Assembly: GCA_030695205.1 (NCBI GenBank)
Contig: JAUYTN010000011.1
Coordinates: forward strand, 30,234 to 94,233
Direction: 5' to 3'
Length of the DNA: 64,000 nucleotides
Source: Burkholderiaceae bacterium
Lineage (GTDB): Bacteria; Pseudomonadota; Gammaproteobacteria; Burkholderiales; Burkholderiaceae_C
The position numbers and the translations under genes were made by a program. Shown here one piece after another: positions 8,202-15,461 of this stretch. The notes below the pieces were generated by a model, which did not search any database, was not told the origin of the DNA, and saw only the letters and a program-made list of their open reading frames with translations. Each line of letters begins with the position of its first letter. The first letter of the stretch is position 1.

Positions 8202-9386
8202 TCAAACAGAGGCCGTCCGCGCCGCCGAGGCCGGTTGACCCGCTTCATTCGGCTGGCTGCGTTGGGCCGGAATCTTGCCGGCCTTGACGTCGTCGTACCA
8301 CAGCTCATGGTGTTCCTTGGCCCAGCCCTCGTCCACATAGCCGGTTTTCATGGCACCGTAGGCGCCCTTGACACCCACCGTGCCCATGTAAATATGGCCC
8401 ACCAGGATGCTCATCATGATGATGCCGGCCACGGCGTGCACCATGTGTGCCACCTGCATCTCGCCCCGCAAGTCGCCCAAGCCAGGGACCAGCTGGTTGA
8501 GCACCAACCCGGAGGCCACCACCAGCACCCCCGGGAACACCACCCCCCACCAGTACATGCCTTTTTCTCCGGCATTGAAGCGGTGCGAAGGCACCTCGTG
8601 GTCACCCAACATGCCGCCGGCGCGTTTGAGCCACACCCAGTCTGCGCGGTTGGCGATGTTGTCCTTCATGAAGGTGATGATCACAATCACCAGCGACACG
8701 GCAAACAGCGGCCCCACAAAGTTGTGCACATTCTTGAGTGCGTAGGCCAACCAGCCAAACAGCGTGCCCCCAATCACCGGCAGGATGAAGAACTTGCCAA
8801 ATGCCATGACGATGCCCGAGAGCGCCAGCGCCACAAAGGCACCCGCATTGGTCCAGTGGGCCGCCCGCTCAAAGGGGGTAAAGCGCTCGATCTTTCGGCC
8901 CGTGTCAGGCAAATGCCCACCCAGTTGCCCCTTGGTTTTGTAAAAAATGGCGAGCGCCAGCAACGCGATCAGCAGCAGCGAGCCACCATAGGGCAGGATC
9001 CAGTGGTTGCGAACCTGTCGCCACGCCTCACCCGCGTTGGTCAGGCTGGAGCCCGGGTACTGCACAAACGGCTGGATGAGGTTGCCCGCTTCGGGGGCCT
9101 GGCTGGCGGGCAGGCTGCTGTACCCCGTCACGCCCGAACCCACCTGACGCCACATGGGCGCGTTGTTGCCGGGTTGCACCTTGGCGCGCTCACCATTGGT
9201 CTGGTCGGCATAGCCCGGTTGCGCGCTGGCGTCGGGTTTGACCTCAAAAATGTTGGCGCTTTGCACCCCTGGGGCACTGGCCTGAGCGAGCACCACAGGC
9301 GCCGCGGGCACAGGTGGCTGAGCCACCGCCCAGACGGGCAGTAGGCACAACAAACCACCCAGGAGCATCGATTGGCTGGCTTTCAT
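8202..9386 (-). CDS. fdhC: Formate dehydrogenase gamma subunit (cytochrome b556)
   Basis: 394 aa membrane subunit that takes electrons from the Fe-S subunit to quinone. A signal peptide (MKASQSMLLGGLLCLLPVWA) is followed by a roughly 110-residue periplasmic extension, TM1 (HWILPYGGSLLLIALLALAI), then the conserved cytochrome b core starting ERFTPFERAAHWTNAGAFVA with histidines for two hemes, including KNVHNFVGP and VAHMVHAVAGI. The long form with an N-terminal extension is typical of many proteobacteria; E. coli FdoI is shorter. AAAGGAG precedes the ATG at 9386. It lies 13 bp after the lipoprotein gene in the same operon. Confidence 0.94.
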   Translation of the reverse strand: MKASQSMLLGGLLCLLPVWAVAQPPVPAAPVVLAQASAPGVQSANIFEVKPDASAQPGYADQTNGERAKVQPGNNAPMWRQVGSGVTGYSSLPASQAPEAGNLIQPFVQYPGSSLTNAGEAWRQVRNHWILPYGGSLLLIALLALAIFYKTKGQLGGHLPDTGRKIERFTPFERAAHWTNAGAFVALALSGIVMAFGKFFILPVIGGTLFGWLAYALKNVHNFVGPLFAVSLVIVIITFMKDNIANRADWVWLKRAGGMLGDHEVPSHRFNAGEKGMYWWGVVFPGVLVVASGLVLNQLVPGLGDLRGEMQVAHMVHAVAGIIMMSILVGHIYMGTVGVKGAYGAMKTGYVDEGWAKEHHELWYDDVKAGKIPAQRSQPNEAGQPASAARTASV

Positions 9387-9399
9387 CGCACGGCTCCTT

Positions 9400-9651
9400 T
9401 CATGGGGTGACCACGCGCTGGTGGTCGTTTTGCCCATACTGGGCACGGGCCTTCAGCTGACTGGCCCAGGCATCGCGGTCACCCGCCTTCCAGCCGCCTT
9501 GGGTAAAACTGGACGGTGAGCCGCCGGTGTACGGGGCCGCGTCGCGCTTGGCCGCCGACCAGGACCCCTGGGTTTGCGCACGCTCGCCACAACCACTCAA
9601 GCCCAGCGCAGCCGTTGCCAGCGCGAGCACACACCAGACACGGGCGTTCAT
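9400..9651 (-). CDS. Small lipoprotein of the FDH operon, unknown function
   Basis: 83 aa. The signal peptide ends in a lipobox (LGLSGC), predicting a lipid anchor at Cys21. The mature part is about 60 residues, polar and rich in Trp, Ser and Gln (TQGSWSAAKRDAAPYTGG, SSFTQGGWKAGDRDAWASQL), with a loosely duplicated W-x-A-(x)-x-R-D-A pattern. Its ATG overlaps the TGA of fdhB as ATGA, so expression is probably coupled to fdhB. I recognise no family. It may help the periplasmic complex assemble or attach; this is inferred from location only. Confidence 0.8.
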   Translation of the reverse strand: MNARVWCVLALATAALGLSGCGERAQTQGSWSAAKRDAAPYTGGSPSSFTQGGWKAGDRDAWASQLKARAQYGQNDHQRVVTP

Positions 9652-10283
9652 GCGGCACCGCCTTTCTTGGCCTCGGCAGCCGGTGGCTGACCGGCCTGCT
9701 GGCTGCCATAGGCGGTACCCCAGCCCCACACCTCGGCGCCCTTGCCGCGCATCACCACCCGATTGCGCAGGATGTCGGCCACCACGTCGCCGTCACCGGC
9801 CAAAAGGGCCTTGGTGGAACACATTTCGGCGCAGGCGGGCAGCTTGCCCTCGGCCAGGCGGTTGCGGCCGTATTTTTCAAACTCGGCCTCGCTGCCATTG
9901 GCCTCGGGACCACCAGCGCAAAAGGTGCACTTGTCCATCTTGCCGCGCACACCAAAGGTGCCCTGGCTGGGGAACTGTGGCGCACCAAAGGGACAGGCGT
10001 AGCTGCAGTAGCCACAGCCAATGCACACGTCTTTGTCGTGCAGCACCACACCCTCGTCGGTGCGGTAGAAGCAGTTGACGGGGCACACCGCCATGCAGGG
10101 TGCGTCCGAGCAGTGCATGCAGGCCACCGAAATGGATTTTTCGCCCGGCAAGCCATCGTTCAGTGTCACCACGCGGCGGCGGTTCACGCCCCACGGCACC
10201 TCGTGCTCGTTCTTGCAAGCGGTGACGCAGCCATTGCATTCGATGCAACGCTCGGCATCACAGATGAATTTCATTCGTGCCAT
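9648..10283 (-). CDS. fdhB: Formate dehydrogenase iron-sulfur (beta) subunit
   Basis: 211 aa ferredoxin-like electron-transfer subunit. Four cysteine clusters are visible: CIECNGCVTACKNE, CMHCSDAPCMAVCP, CIGCGYCSYACPFG, and a split set CTFC...CAEMC, matching the four [4Fe-4S] centres of the FdnH/FdxH family. Unlike E. coli FdnH it has no C-terminal transmembrane helix; it ends in an Ala/Lys-rich tail. ATG 10283 is chosen over the TTG three bases earlier; an AGGAG box lies nine bases upstream. It follows fdhA by 33 bp. Confidence 0.95.
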   Translation of the reverse strand: MARMKFICDAERCIECNGCVTACKNEHEVPWGVNRRRVVTLNDGLPGEKSISVACMHCSDAPCMAVCPVNCFYRTDEGVVLHDKDVCIGCGYCSYACPFGAPQFPSQGTFGVRGKMDKCTFCAGGPEANGSEAEFEKYGRNRLAEGKLPACAEMCSTKALLAGDGDVVADILRNRVVMRGKGAEVWGWGTAYGSQQAGQPPAAEAKKGGAA

Positions 10284-10316
10284 CAATGTCTCCTGTGTGC
10301 TGATGCCCGTGGGGCA

Positions 10317-13280
10317 TCAGGCCTTTTCGATGTTGCAAACAGTGGTCTTGGTTTCCTGCATCATGGTCACGATGTCGTAACCATAGGTGGTGGCGGTGTT
10401 GACCGCTTCGCCGCGCACGATGGGCATGGCACCCTCGGGGTAGTGGGCCTTGAGGTCCTGACCCTGCCAGCGGCCGGAAAAGTGGAACGGCAAAAACACC
10501 GTCTGTGCATCCACCCGCTCGGTCACCAGTGCCTGCACATTGATGCGGGCACCCGTGGGCGTCACCACCCACACCCGCTCGCCGTTGCGAACGCCACGGG
10601 CAGCGGCCACTGCCGGGTTGATTTCCACAAACATCTCTTGTTGCAGCTCGGCCAGCCACGGGTTGGAGCGGGTTTCTTCGCCACCGCCTTCGTACTCGAC
10701 CAGGCGACCGGAGGTCATGATGAGCGGGTACTTCTCGTGCACCTTGTCGGCCACGTTTTTGTCCTGCAGCGACTTGTACAGGATGGGCAGGCGCCAGCGG
10801 TTCTTCTGATCGTCGTGCGTGGGGTACTTGGCGACCAGGTCGGGGCGGATGCCATAGATAGGCTCACGGTGCTTGGGGATGGCGTCGGGGAAGTTCCACA
10901 CCACCGCCCTGGCTTTGGCGTTGCCAAACGGGTGGCAGCCGTGGGCCATGCACACCCGCTGGATGCCGCCGCTCAGGTCGGTTTTCCAGTTCTTACCCTC
11001 TGCAGCGGCTTTTTCGGCATCGGTCAGGTCGTTCCACCAGCCCAGCTTTTTCAGCAGCACATGGTCAAACTCCGGGTAACCAGTGGTGATTTCGGCACCC
11101 AATGAATGGGAGCCATCCTCTGCCAGCAGGCTCACACCGTCGCGCTCTACGCCAAAGTTGGCGCGGAAGTTGCCACCACCGTCCATGACGTGCTTGTCGG
11201 TCTGGTACAGGTTGGGCGAACCGGGGTGCTTGAGCGCTGCGGTACCAAAACAGGGCCAGGGCAAACCGAAGTAGTCCCCGCTCATGTCGTAGCCGGACTC
11301 TTTGTCCACCACCTTGCCCTTGCACTTCAGGGTCTTGATGTCAAAGGCACCCATGTTGCGCATGTGCGCCTTCAGGCGCTCGGGGCTCTGGCCGGTGTAG
11401 CCAATGGTCCAGACCGATGCGTTGATTTCGCGCAGGATGTCCTCGACCACGGGCTCGTCCATGCCCTTGACCTTTTTCATTTTGAAGTTCCTGGACAGCT
11501 CCTTGCCAAAGCCCAAGCGGTCGGCGAACTGCTGCATGATCATGTGGTCCGAGCGGCTCTCCCACAGCGGTTCGATGACCTGTTCGCGCCACTGCAGCGA
11601 CCGATTGGACGCCGTGCACGAGCCACTGGTCTCAAACTGGGTGGCCGCTGGCAGCAGGTACACCGCGCGGTTGGGGTTGAGGTCTTCGGCCTTGCCGGGC
11701 ATGGCAGCCATGGCCGCCGTGGCCGATGGATACGGGTCCACCACCACCAGCAGGTCCAGTTTGTCCATGGCCCGCTTCATTTCCAGGCCACGGGTCTGCG
11801 AGTTGGGTGCATGGCCCCAGAAGAACACGCCGCGCAGGTTGGCGTCCTGGTCGATCAACTCGTTTTTCTCCAGCACGCCGTCGATCCAACGCGACACCGT
11901 GATGCCAGGTTTGGTCATCATGCCGGGGGCGTACTTGTCTTTGATCCAGTCGTACTCCACACCCCACACCTTGGCAAAGTGCTTCCAGGAGCCGTCGGCC
12001 AGGCCGTAGTAGCCTGGCAGGCTGTCGGGGTTGGGGCCTACGTCGGTGGCCCCTTGCACGTTGTCGTGGCCACGGAAAATGTTGGTGCCACCGCCCGTCT
12101 TGCCAATGTTGCCCAGCGCCAGCTGCAGGATGCACGAGGCACGCACCATGGCGTTGCCAATGGTGTGCTGCGTCTGCCCCATGCACCACACGACGGTGCC
12201 AGGGTTGTTGTCGTGCAGCATCTTGGCGATCTTGGCCATCTGCGCTTCTTTAACGCCACAGGCCTCCTCCACCTTGTCTGGCGTCCACTGGGCCAACACC
12301 TCCTCGCGCACCTTGTCCATGCCATAGACGCGGTCGTTGATGTACTGCTTGTCTTCCCAGCCGTTTTTGAAGATGTGGTGCAACAGCCCAAACAGAAACG
12401 GAATGTCGGTGCCCGAGCGGATGCGCACGTACTCGTCGGCCTTGGCAGCCGTGCGGGTGAAGCGCGGGTCCACCACGATCATCTTGCAGCCCCTCTCCTT
12501 GGCATGCAGCATGTGCAGCATGGACACGGGGTGGGCCTCGGCGGCGTTGGAGCCGATGTACAAAGCGACCTTGCTGTTTTGCATGTCGTTGTACGAGTTG
12601 GTCATGGCTCCGTAGCCCCAGGTATTGGCCACACCGGCCACCGTGGTGGAGTGGCAAATGCGGGCCTGGTGGTCGCAGTTGTTGGTGCCCCAAAAGCTCA
12701 CAAACTTGCGCAGCAGGTAGGCCTGCTCGTTGTTGTGTTTGGATGAGCCCACAAAGTACAGGCTATCGGGGCCACTGGCAGCGCGCAGCTCTTTCATTTT
12801 GGCGGTGATTTCGTCCAGCGCCTGGTCCCAGCTGATTTTCTGGTACTTGCCGTTGACCAGCTTCATGGGGGTGCGCAGGCGGTACTCGCCGTGGCCGTGC
12901 TCGCGCAGGGCCGCGCCCTTGGCGCAGTGGGCACCGAGGTTGATGGGGGAGTCAAATACGGGCTCCTGGCGCACCCACACGCCGTTTTCCACGATGGCGT
13001 CGGTCGCGCAGCCCACCGAGCAGTGGGTGCAGATGGTGCGCTTGACCTCCACCTTGCCCAGCCCGTTGCCGGTGCCAGCCGGGGCGGCCGCTGCTGACTT
13101 TTTCATGAGCGTCAGCTGGGTGGCTGCCAATCCCACCCCCACACCCACACCCGAGCGGCGCAGAAAGCCGCGCCTATCCATGGTGGGCAACGCGTGGGCC
13201 AACCCACGGCTGAGCTGGTGCACCATGGACACGGGACGTGTGGTGCCGTTGGCGGGCGATTGTTTGGTCAACATCATCAT
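10317..13280 (-). CDS. fdhA: Formate dehydrogenase alpha subunit, molybdopterin, Cys-type, Tat-exported
   Basis: 987 aa catalytic subunit oxidising formate to CO2. A twin-arginine signal (DRRGFLRRSG, then a hydrophobic stretch) predicts export folded with cofactor. Next is the N-terminal [4Fe-4S] site ICTHCSVGC plus a fourth Cys in GAHCAKGA. The metal-ligand motif is ARICHSTTVAGV: Cys209 stands where E. coli FdnG and FdhF have selenocysteine, so no Sec insertion is needed. GAMTNSYNDMQNSK and GGTNIFRGHDNVQGATD follow the family pattern, and the C-terminal dinucleotide-binding domain is intact. CCAGGAGCAGCC precedes ATG 13280. The much longer in-frame extension upstream has no similarity and overlaps the next gene. 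Confidence 0.97.
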   Translation of the reverse strand: MMMLTKQSPANGTTRPVSMVHQLSRGLAHALPTMDRRGFLRRSGVGVGVGLAATQLTLMKKSAAAAPAGTGNGLGKVEVKRTICTHCSVGCATDAIVENGVWVRQEPVFDSPINLGAHCAKGAALREHGHGEYRLRTPMKLVNGKYQKISWDQALDEITAKMKELRAASGPDSLYFVGSSKHNNEQAYLLRKFVSFWGTNNCDHQARICHSTTVAGVANTWGYGAMTNSYNDMQNSKVALYIGSNAAEAHPVSMLHMLHAKERGCKMIVVDPRFTRTAAKADEYVRIRSGTDIPFLFGLLHHIFKNGWEDKQYINDRVYGMDKVREEVLAQWTPDKVEEACGVKEAQMAKIAKMLHDNNPGTVVWCMGQTQHTIGNAMVRASCILQLALGNIGKTGGGTNIFRGHDNVQGATDVGPNPDSLPGYYGLADGSWKHFAKVWGVEYDWIKDKYAPGMMTKPGITVSRWIDGVLEKNELIDQDANLRGVFFWGHAPNSQTRGLEMKRAMDKLDLLVVVDPYPSATAAMAAMPGKAEDLNPNRAVYLLPAATQFETSGSCTASNRSLQWREQVIEPLWESRSDHMIMQQFADRLGFGKELSRNFKMKKVKGMDEPVVEDILREINASVWTIGYTGQSPERLKAHMRNMGAFDIKTLKCKGKVVDKESGYDMSGDYFGLPWPCFGTAALKHPGSPNLYQTDKHVMDGGGNFRANFGVERDGVSLLAEDGSHSLGAEITTGYPEFDHVLLKKLGWWNDLTDAEKAAAEGKNWKTDLSGGIQRVCMAHGCHPFGNAKARAVVWNFPDAIPKHREPIYGIRPDLVAKYPTHDDQKNRWRLPILYKSLQDKNVADKVHEKYPLIMTSGRLVEYEGGGEETRSNPWLAELQQEMFVEINPAVAAARGVRNGERVWVVTPTGARINVQALVTERVDAQTVFLPFHFSGRWQGQDLKAHYPEGAMPIVRGEAVNTATTYGYDIVTMMQETKTTVCNIEKA

Positions 13281-13297
13281 GGCTGCTCCTGGCCGGG

Positions 13298-13519
13298 TCA
13301 GACGCGGGTGGTCTGGTAATACTGCTTGACGTGATCGGTGAGTGCGTAGCCACCACCGCGCTCGGGCGGGGCTTTGGGCGCCGCCTGCGTCTGCTCTTCC
13401 TGGGTGGGGGTGGACGGCAACAAAGCGGCCACCGCAGCCAACACACCAACGGTGCTGGCGCCGGCAAACAGCGCGCGGCGCTGCAAAGTGCCCGGTTCGG
13501 GGCGAGGGGTTGCTTGCAT
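13298..13519 (-). CDS. Formate dehydrogenase region Tat-target peptide
   Basis: 73 aa, first gene of the fdh operon, 17 bp before fdhA. An N-terminal segment with twin arginines (GTLQRRALFAGASTVGVLAA) is followed by a Pro/Gln linker and a conserved short end, YALTDHVKQYYQTTRV. This matches the small 'formate dehydrogenase region TAT target' family (TIGR02811) found beside periplasmic FDH genes. Its function is unknown; a chaperone or escort role during Tat export has to be inferred. CCAGGAGACACAC precedes the ATG. Confidence 0.88.
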   Translation of the reverse strand: MQATPRPEPGTLQRRALFAGASTVGVLAAVAALLPSTPTQEEQTQAAPKAPPERGGGYALTDHVKQYYQTTRV

Positions 13520-13713
13520 GTGTGTCTCCTGGGGAAGGGGCACAGGTCAGCCCCACTTGAGCTGCGAATCTACGCCCTGCAACCAGTTGTCACAAGACCC
13601 TGGCAGGCGTGTGGCGAGCACCGCTGCCGTTGGCGCTGAGCGATACTGCGCCGCGCACCAGGCCCCCTGAAACGCTGCGCTTGACAGGGGTCGCCTGGCA
13701 GTCAAAAACCATG

Positions 13714-13733
13714 CCATAAGTCATTGCTTATGG
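13714..13733. promoter_or_regulatory. Perfect inverted repeat, candidate operator upstream of the fdh operon
   Basis: CCATAAG-TCATTG-CTTATGG: 7 bp arms with a 6 bp spacer, about 200 bp upstream of the first fdh gene and about 320 bp upstream of the response-regulator gene. The ATAAG-N6-CTTAT core has the size of a dimeric activator site (LysR-type or similar). No cognate regulator can be named from this window. Confidence 0.5.
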
Positions 13734-13890
13734 TTAGACCAACTGGCAGCGGTATGCGCCAAACGCTACCGGCCACCCAACCACCAGCCCTACCGCGATG
13801 CGCCTTGTGTTTTGTCAAGCCCGTGCCCGCGTGCTCCCGACCGACCCACCGCCGGGCGTTTGGACAATGGGCAATCACGCGGACAAGGTG

Positions 13891-13915
13891 CGCAAGCCTT
13901 GCGACAAATTGTCGC
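13891..13915. promoter_or_regulatory. Two overlapping palindromes, possible redox-regulator box
   Basis: CGCAAG-C-CTTGCG (13891-13903) overlaps GCGACAA-A-TTGTCGC (13901-13915). The second has the GCGNC...GNCGC layout described for RegA/PrrA/RoxR-type redox response regulators, here with 5 bp between half-sites. Related sequences occur upstream of mrp (22880-22901 and 22945-22960). Assignment to that regulator class is inference. Confidence 0.4.
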
Positions 13916-14048
13916 GCCTCAGGCTCGGTGGACGAAGACCCAATGGCACCCGAACGCGCCCGGCGATGGGCCTCCACGGGCCCCAAAAAACACCGATTAA
14001 CCCAGTGTTTTAATCAAGCAAAAATTGGCCTTTGCACCACCGCTTGCC

Positions 14049-15461
14049 ATGACCACACCCCTGAACACCCCCAAAACCCACCTGGCAACGCTCGCATCCG
14101 GCCCTGCCGTGGCCCCACCCCTGGGCGTTGAAGGTTGGCCGGATTGGTCCATCCTGATCGTGGACGACGAGCAGGGCATGCGCAACTTTCTGGTCAAAAC
14201 ACTGGCCCCACGCTGCCACTTCGTCATGAATGCCGGCAGTGCGGAAGAAGGTGCCGAGTGGCTCGGCAGCCACCATGTGGACCTGATCATTCTGGACATC
14301 TCGCTGCCCGGCAAAAACGGCGTGGTCTGGCTGAAGGAGCTGCGTGAGAAGGGTTTTTCAGGCGAGGTCATTCTGATCACCGCATTTGCGGACCTGGACA
14401 CTGCCATCGAAGCCCTGCGGGTCGGCGCGTCCGACTTCATCCTCAAGCCGTTTCGGGTTCCGCAAATCCTGAACGCCGTCAAACAATGCGCCGAACGGGC
14501 CGGCCTGCAGCGGGAGAACTTTGTGCTCAAGCGCAGGCTCCGCCAGTCCAGCGCCGGGCAAGGCTCGCTGGTGGGCCATTCGGCCACCATGGTTGCGCTG
14601 CGCGAAGCGGTGGTACGCATCGCCGCCGTGCCCAGCAATGTGTTGCTCAGTGGTGAGTCAGGAACCGGCAAAGAACTGGTCGCACGCGAGATCCACGCCC
14701 TCAGCCCCAGGGCCAAGGGGCAGTTTGTCCCTATGAACTGCACCGCCTTGCCGCCAGACCTTATGGAACACGAGCTGTTTGGCCATGTGCAAGGGGCCTT
14801 CACGGGCGCCCGGCGGTCCCAGGCCGGCCTGTTCTACTACGCGCAGGGCGGCACTCTGTTCCTGGACGAAGTGGCCGAGCTGCCCCTGCGGCTGCAAGGC
14901 ATGCTGCTGCGGGCCATTGACGAGCTCAACATCCACCCCGTGGGCAGCGAACAACGCGTGCCCGTCAATGTGCGCCTGATTGCAGCCACCAACCGCAACC
15001 TGGAGCAAGCCGTGGCCAACGGACAGTTCCGCGCCGACCTGTACTACCGCCTCAAGGTGGTGGACCTGTCGCTGCCCCCGCTGCGCGAGCATCGGGAAGA
15101 CCTGCCGGACCTGGTGACCCACTTTCTGGCGCAGATTGGCCCATCTCTGGGCCTGCCACCCATTGCCATCAGCGCCGACGAAATGGCTTTTTTGGAAAGC
15201 TACCACTGGCCGGGCAACTGCCGCGAGCTGCGCAACCTGCTGGAGCGCTCGCTCATTCTGGGTGGGCTCAATGTGTCCGCCCTGTACCCCGGCAACCGGC
15301 CTAGCCCCGCGATGGCCACCACCGATTTGCAGACCCTGGAGAAGCAACACATACAGGCCGTGCTGGCATCGGTAGGTGGTGACAAATCGCGGGCGGCCCA
15401 GCTGCTGGGCGTGTCTCGCCGCACCCTGGAGCGCCGCGTGGCCGAATGGGGCCACGCATGA
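14049..15461 (+). CDS. Sigma-54-dependent response regulator (NtrC family)
   Basis: 470 aa. A receiver domain (WSILIVDDEQGMRNFLV, phospho-acceptor Asp83 in LIILDISLPGKNG) is followed by an AAA+ domain with Walker A GESGTGKELVAREIH, the sigma-54-contacting GAFTGA loop intact, Walker B GGTLFLDEVAELP and an arginine-finger region, then a Fis-type helix-turn-helix (SRAAQLLGVSRRTLERRV). It should activate sigma-54 promoters once phosphorylated by the kinase encoded next. ATG 14049 is chosen over an in-frame TTG at 14025. Its placement inside the fdh locus suggests control of formate metabolism, which is inference. Confidence 0.94.
   Translation: MTTPLNTPKTHLATLASGPAVAPPLGVEGWPDWSILIVDDEQGMRNFLVKTLAPRCHFVMNAGSAEEGAEWLGSHHVDLIILDISLPGKNGVVWLKELREKGFSGEVILITAFADLDTAIEALRVGASDFILKPFRVPQILNAVKQCAERAGLQRENFVLKRRLRQSSAGQGSLVGHSATMVALREAVVRIAAVPSNVLLSGESGTGKELVAREIHALSPRAKGQFVPMNCTALPPDLMEHELFGHVQGAFTGARRSQAGLFYYAQGGTLFLDEVAELPLRLQGMLLRAIDELNIHPVGSEQRVPVNVRLIAATNRNLEQAVANGQFRADLYYRLKVVDLSLPPLREHREDLPDLVTHFLAQIGPSLGLPPIAISADEMAFLESYHWPGNCRELRNLLERSLILGGLNVSALYPGNRPSPAMATTDLQTLEKQHIQAVLASVGGDKSRAAQLLGVSRRTLERRVAEWGHA

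Larger units (their letters stand above)
13520..14048. promoter_or_regulatory. 529 bp divergent control region of the fdh operon and the two-component genes
   Basis: No gene is supported here. It must hold the promoter of the fdh operon (minus) and of the NtrC-type regulator gene (plus). Three inverted repeats are visible (13714-13733, 13891-13903, 13901-13915). I found no convincing sigma-54 -24/-12 element (GG-N10-GC with TTGC) on either strand, although the adjacent regulator is a sigma-54 activator. The region is locally less GC-rich near 13700-13740 and 13985-14030. Confidence 0.6.

Noticed and set aside
12654..12656. Possible selenocysteine codon in fdhA
   Set aside because: The codon at the metal-ligand position is TGC (Cys), so there is no in-frame TGA and no SECIS requirement.
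11106..12746. Plus-strand open frame opposite fdhA
   Set aside because: Antisense shadow of the FDH alpha subunit; composition biased to His, Val and Gly.
13714..13733. ModE (molybdate) operator
   Set aside because: The palindrome lacks the ModE TATAT-type half-sites; kept only as an unassigned inverted repeat.
13520..13740. Possible sigma-54 promoter upstream of the fdh operon (minus strand, TTGCA near 13583)
   Set aside because: The -12 half is fair but the -24 half reads TG instead of GG at the required spacing; other GG...GC pairs have spacing of 9 or 14.
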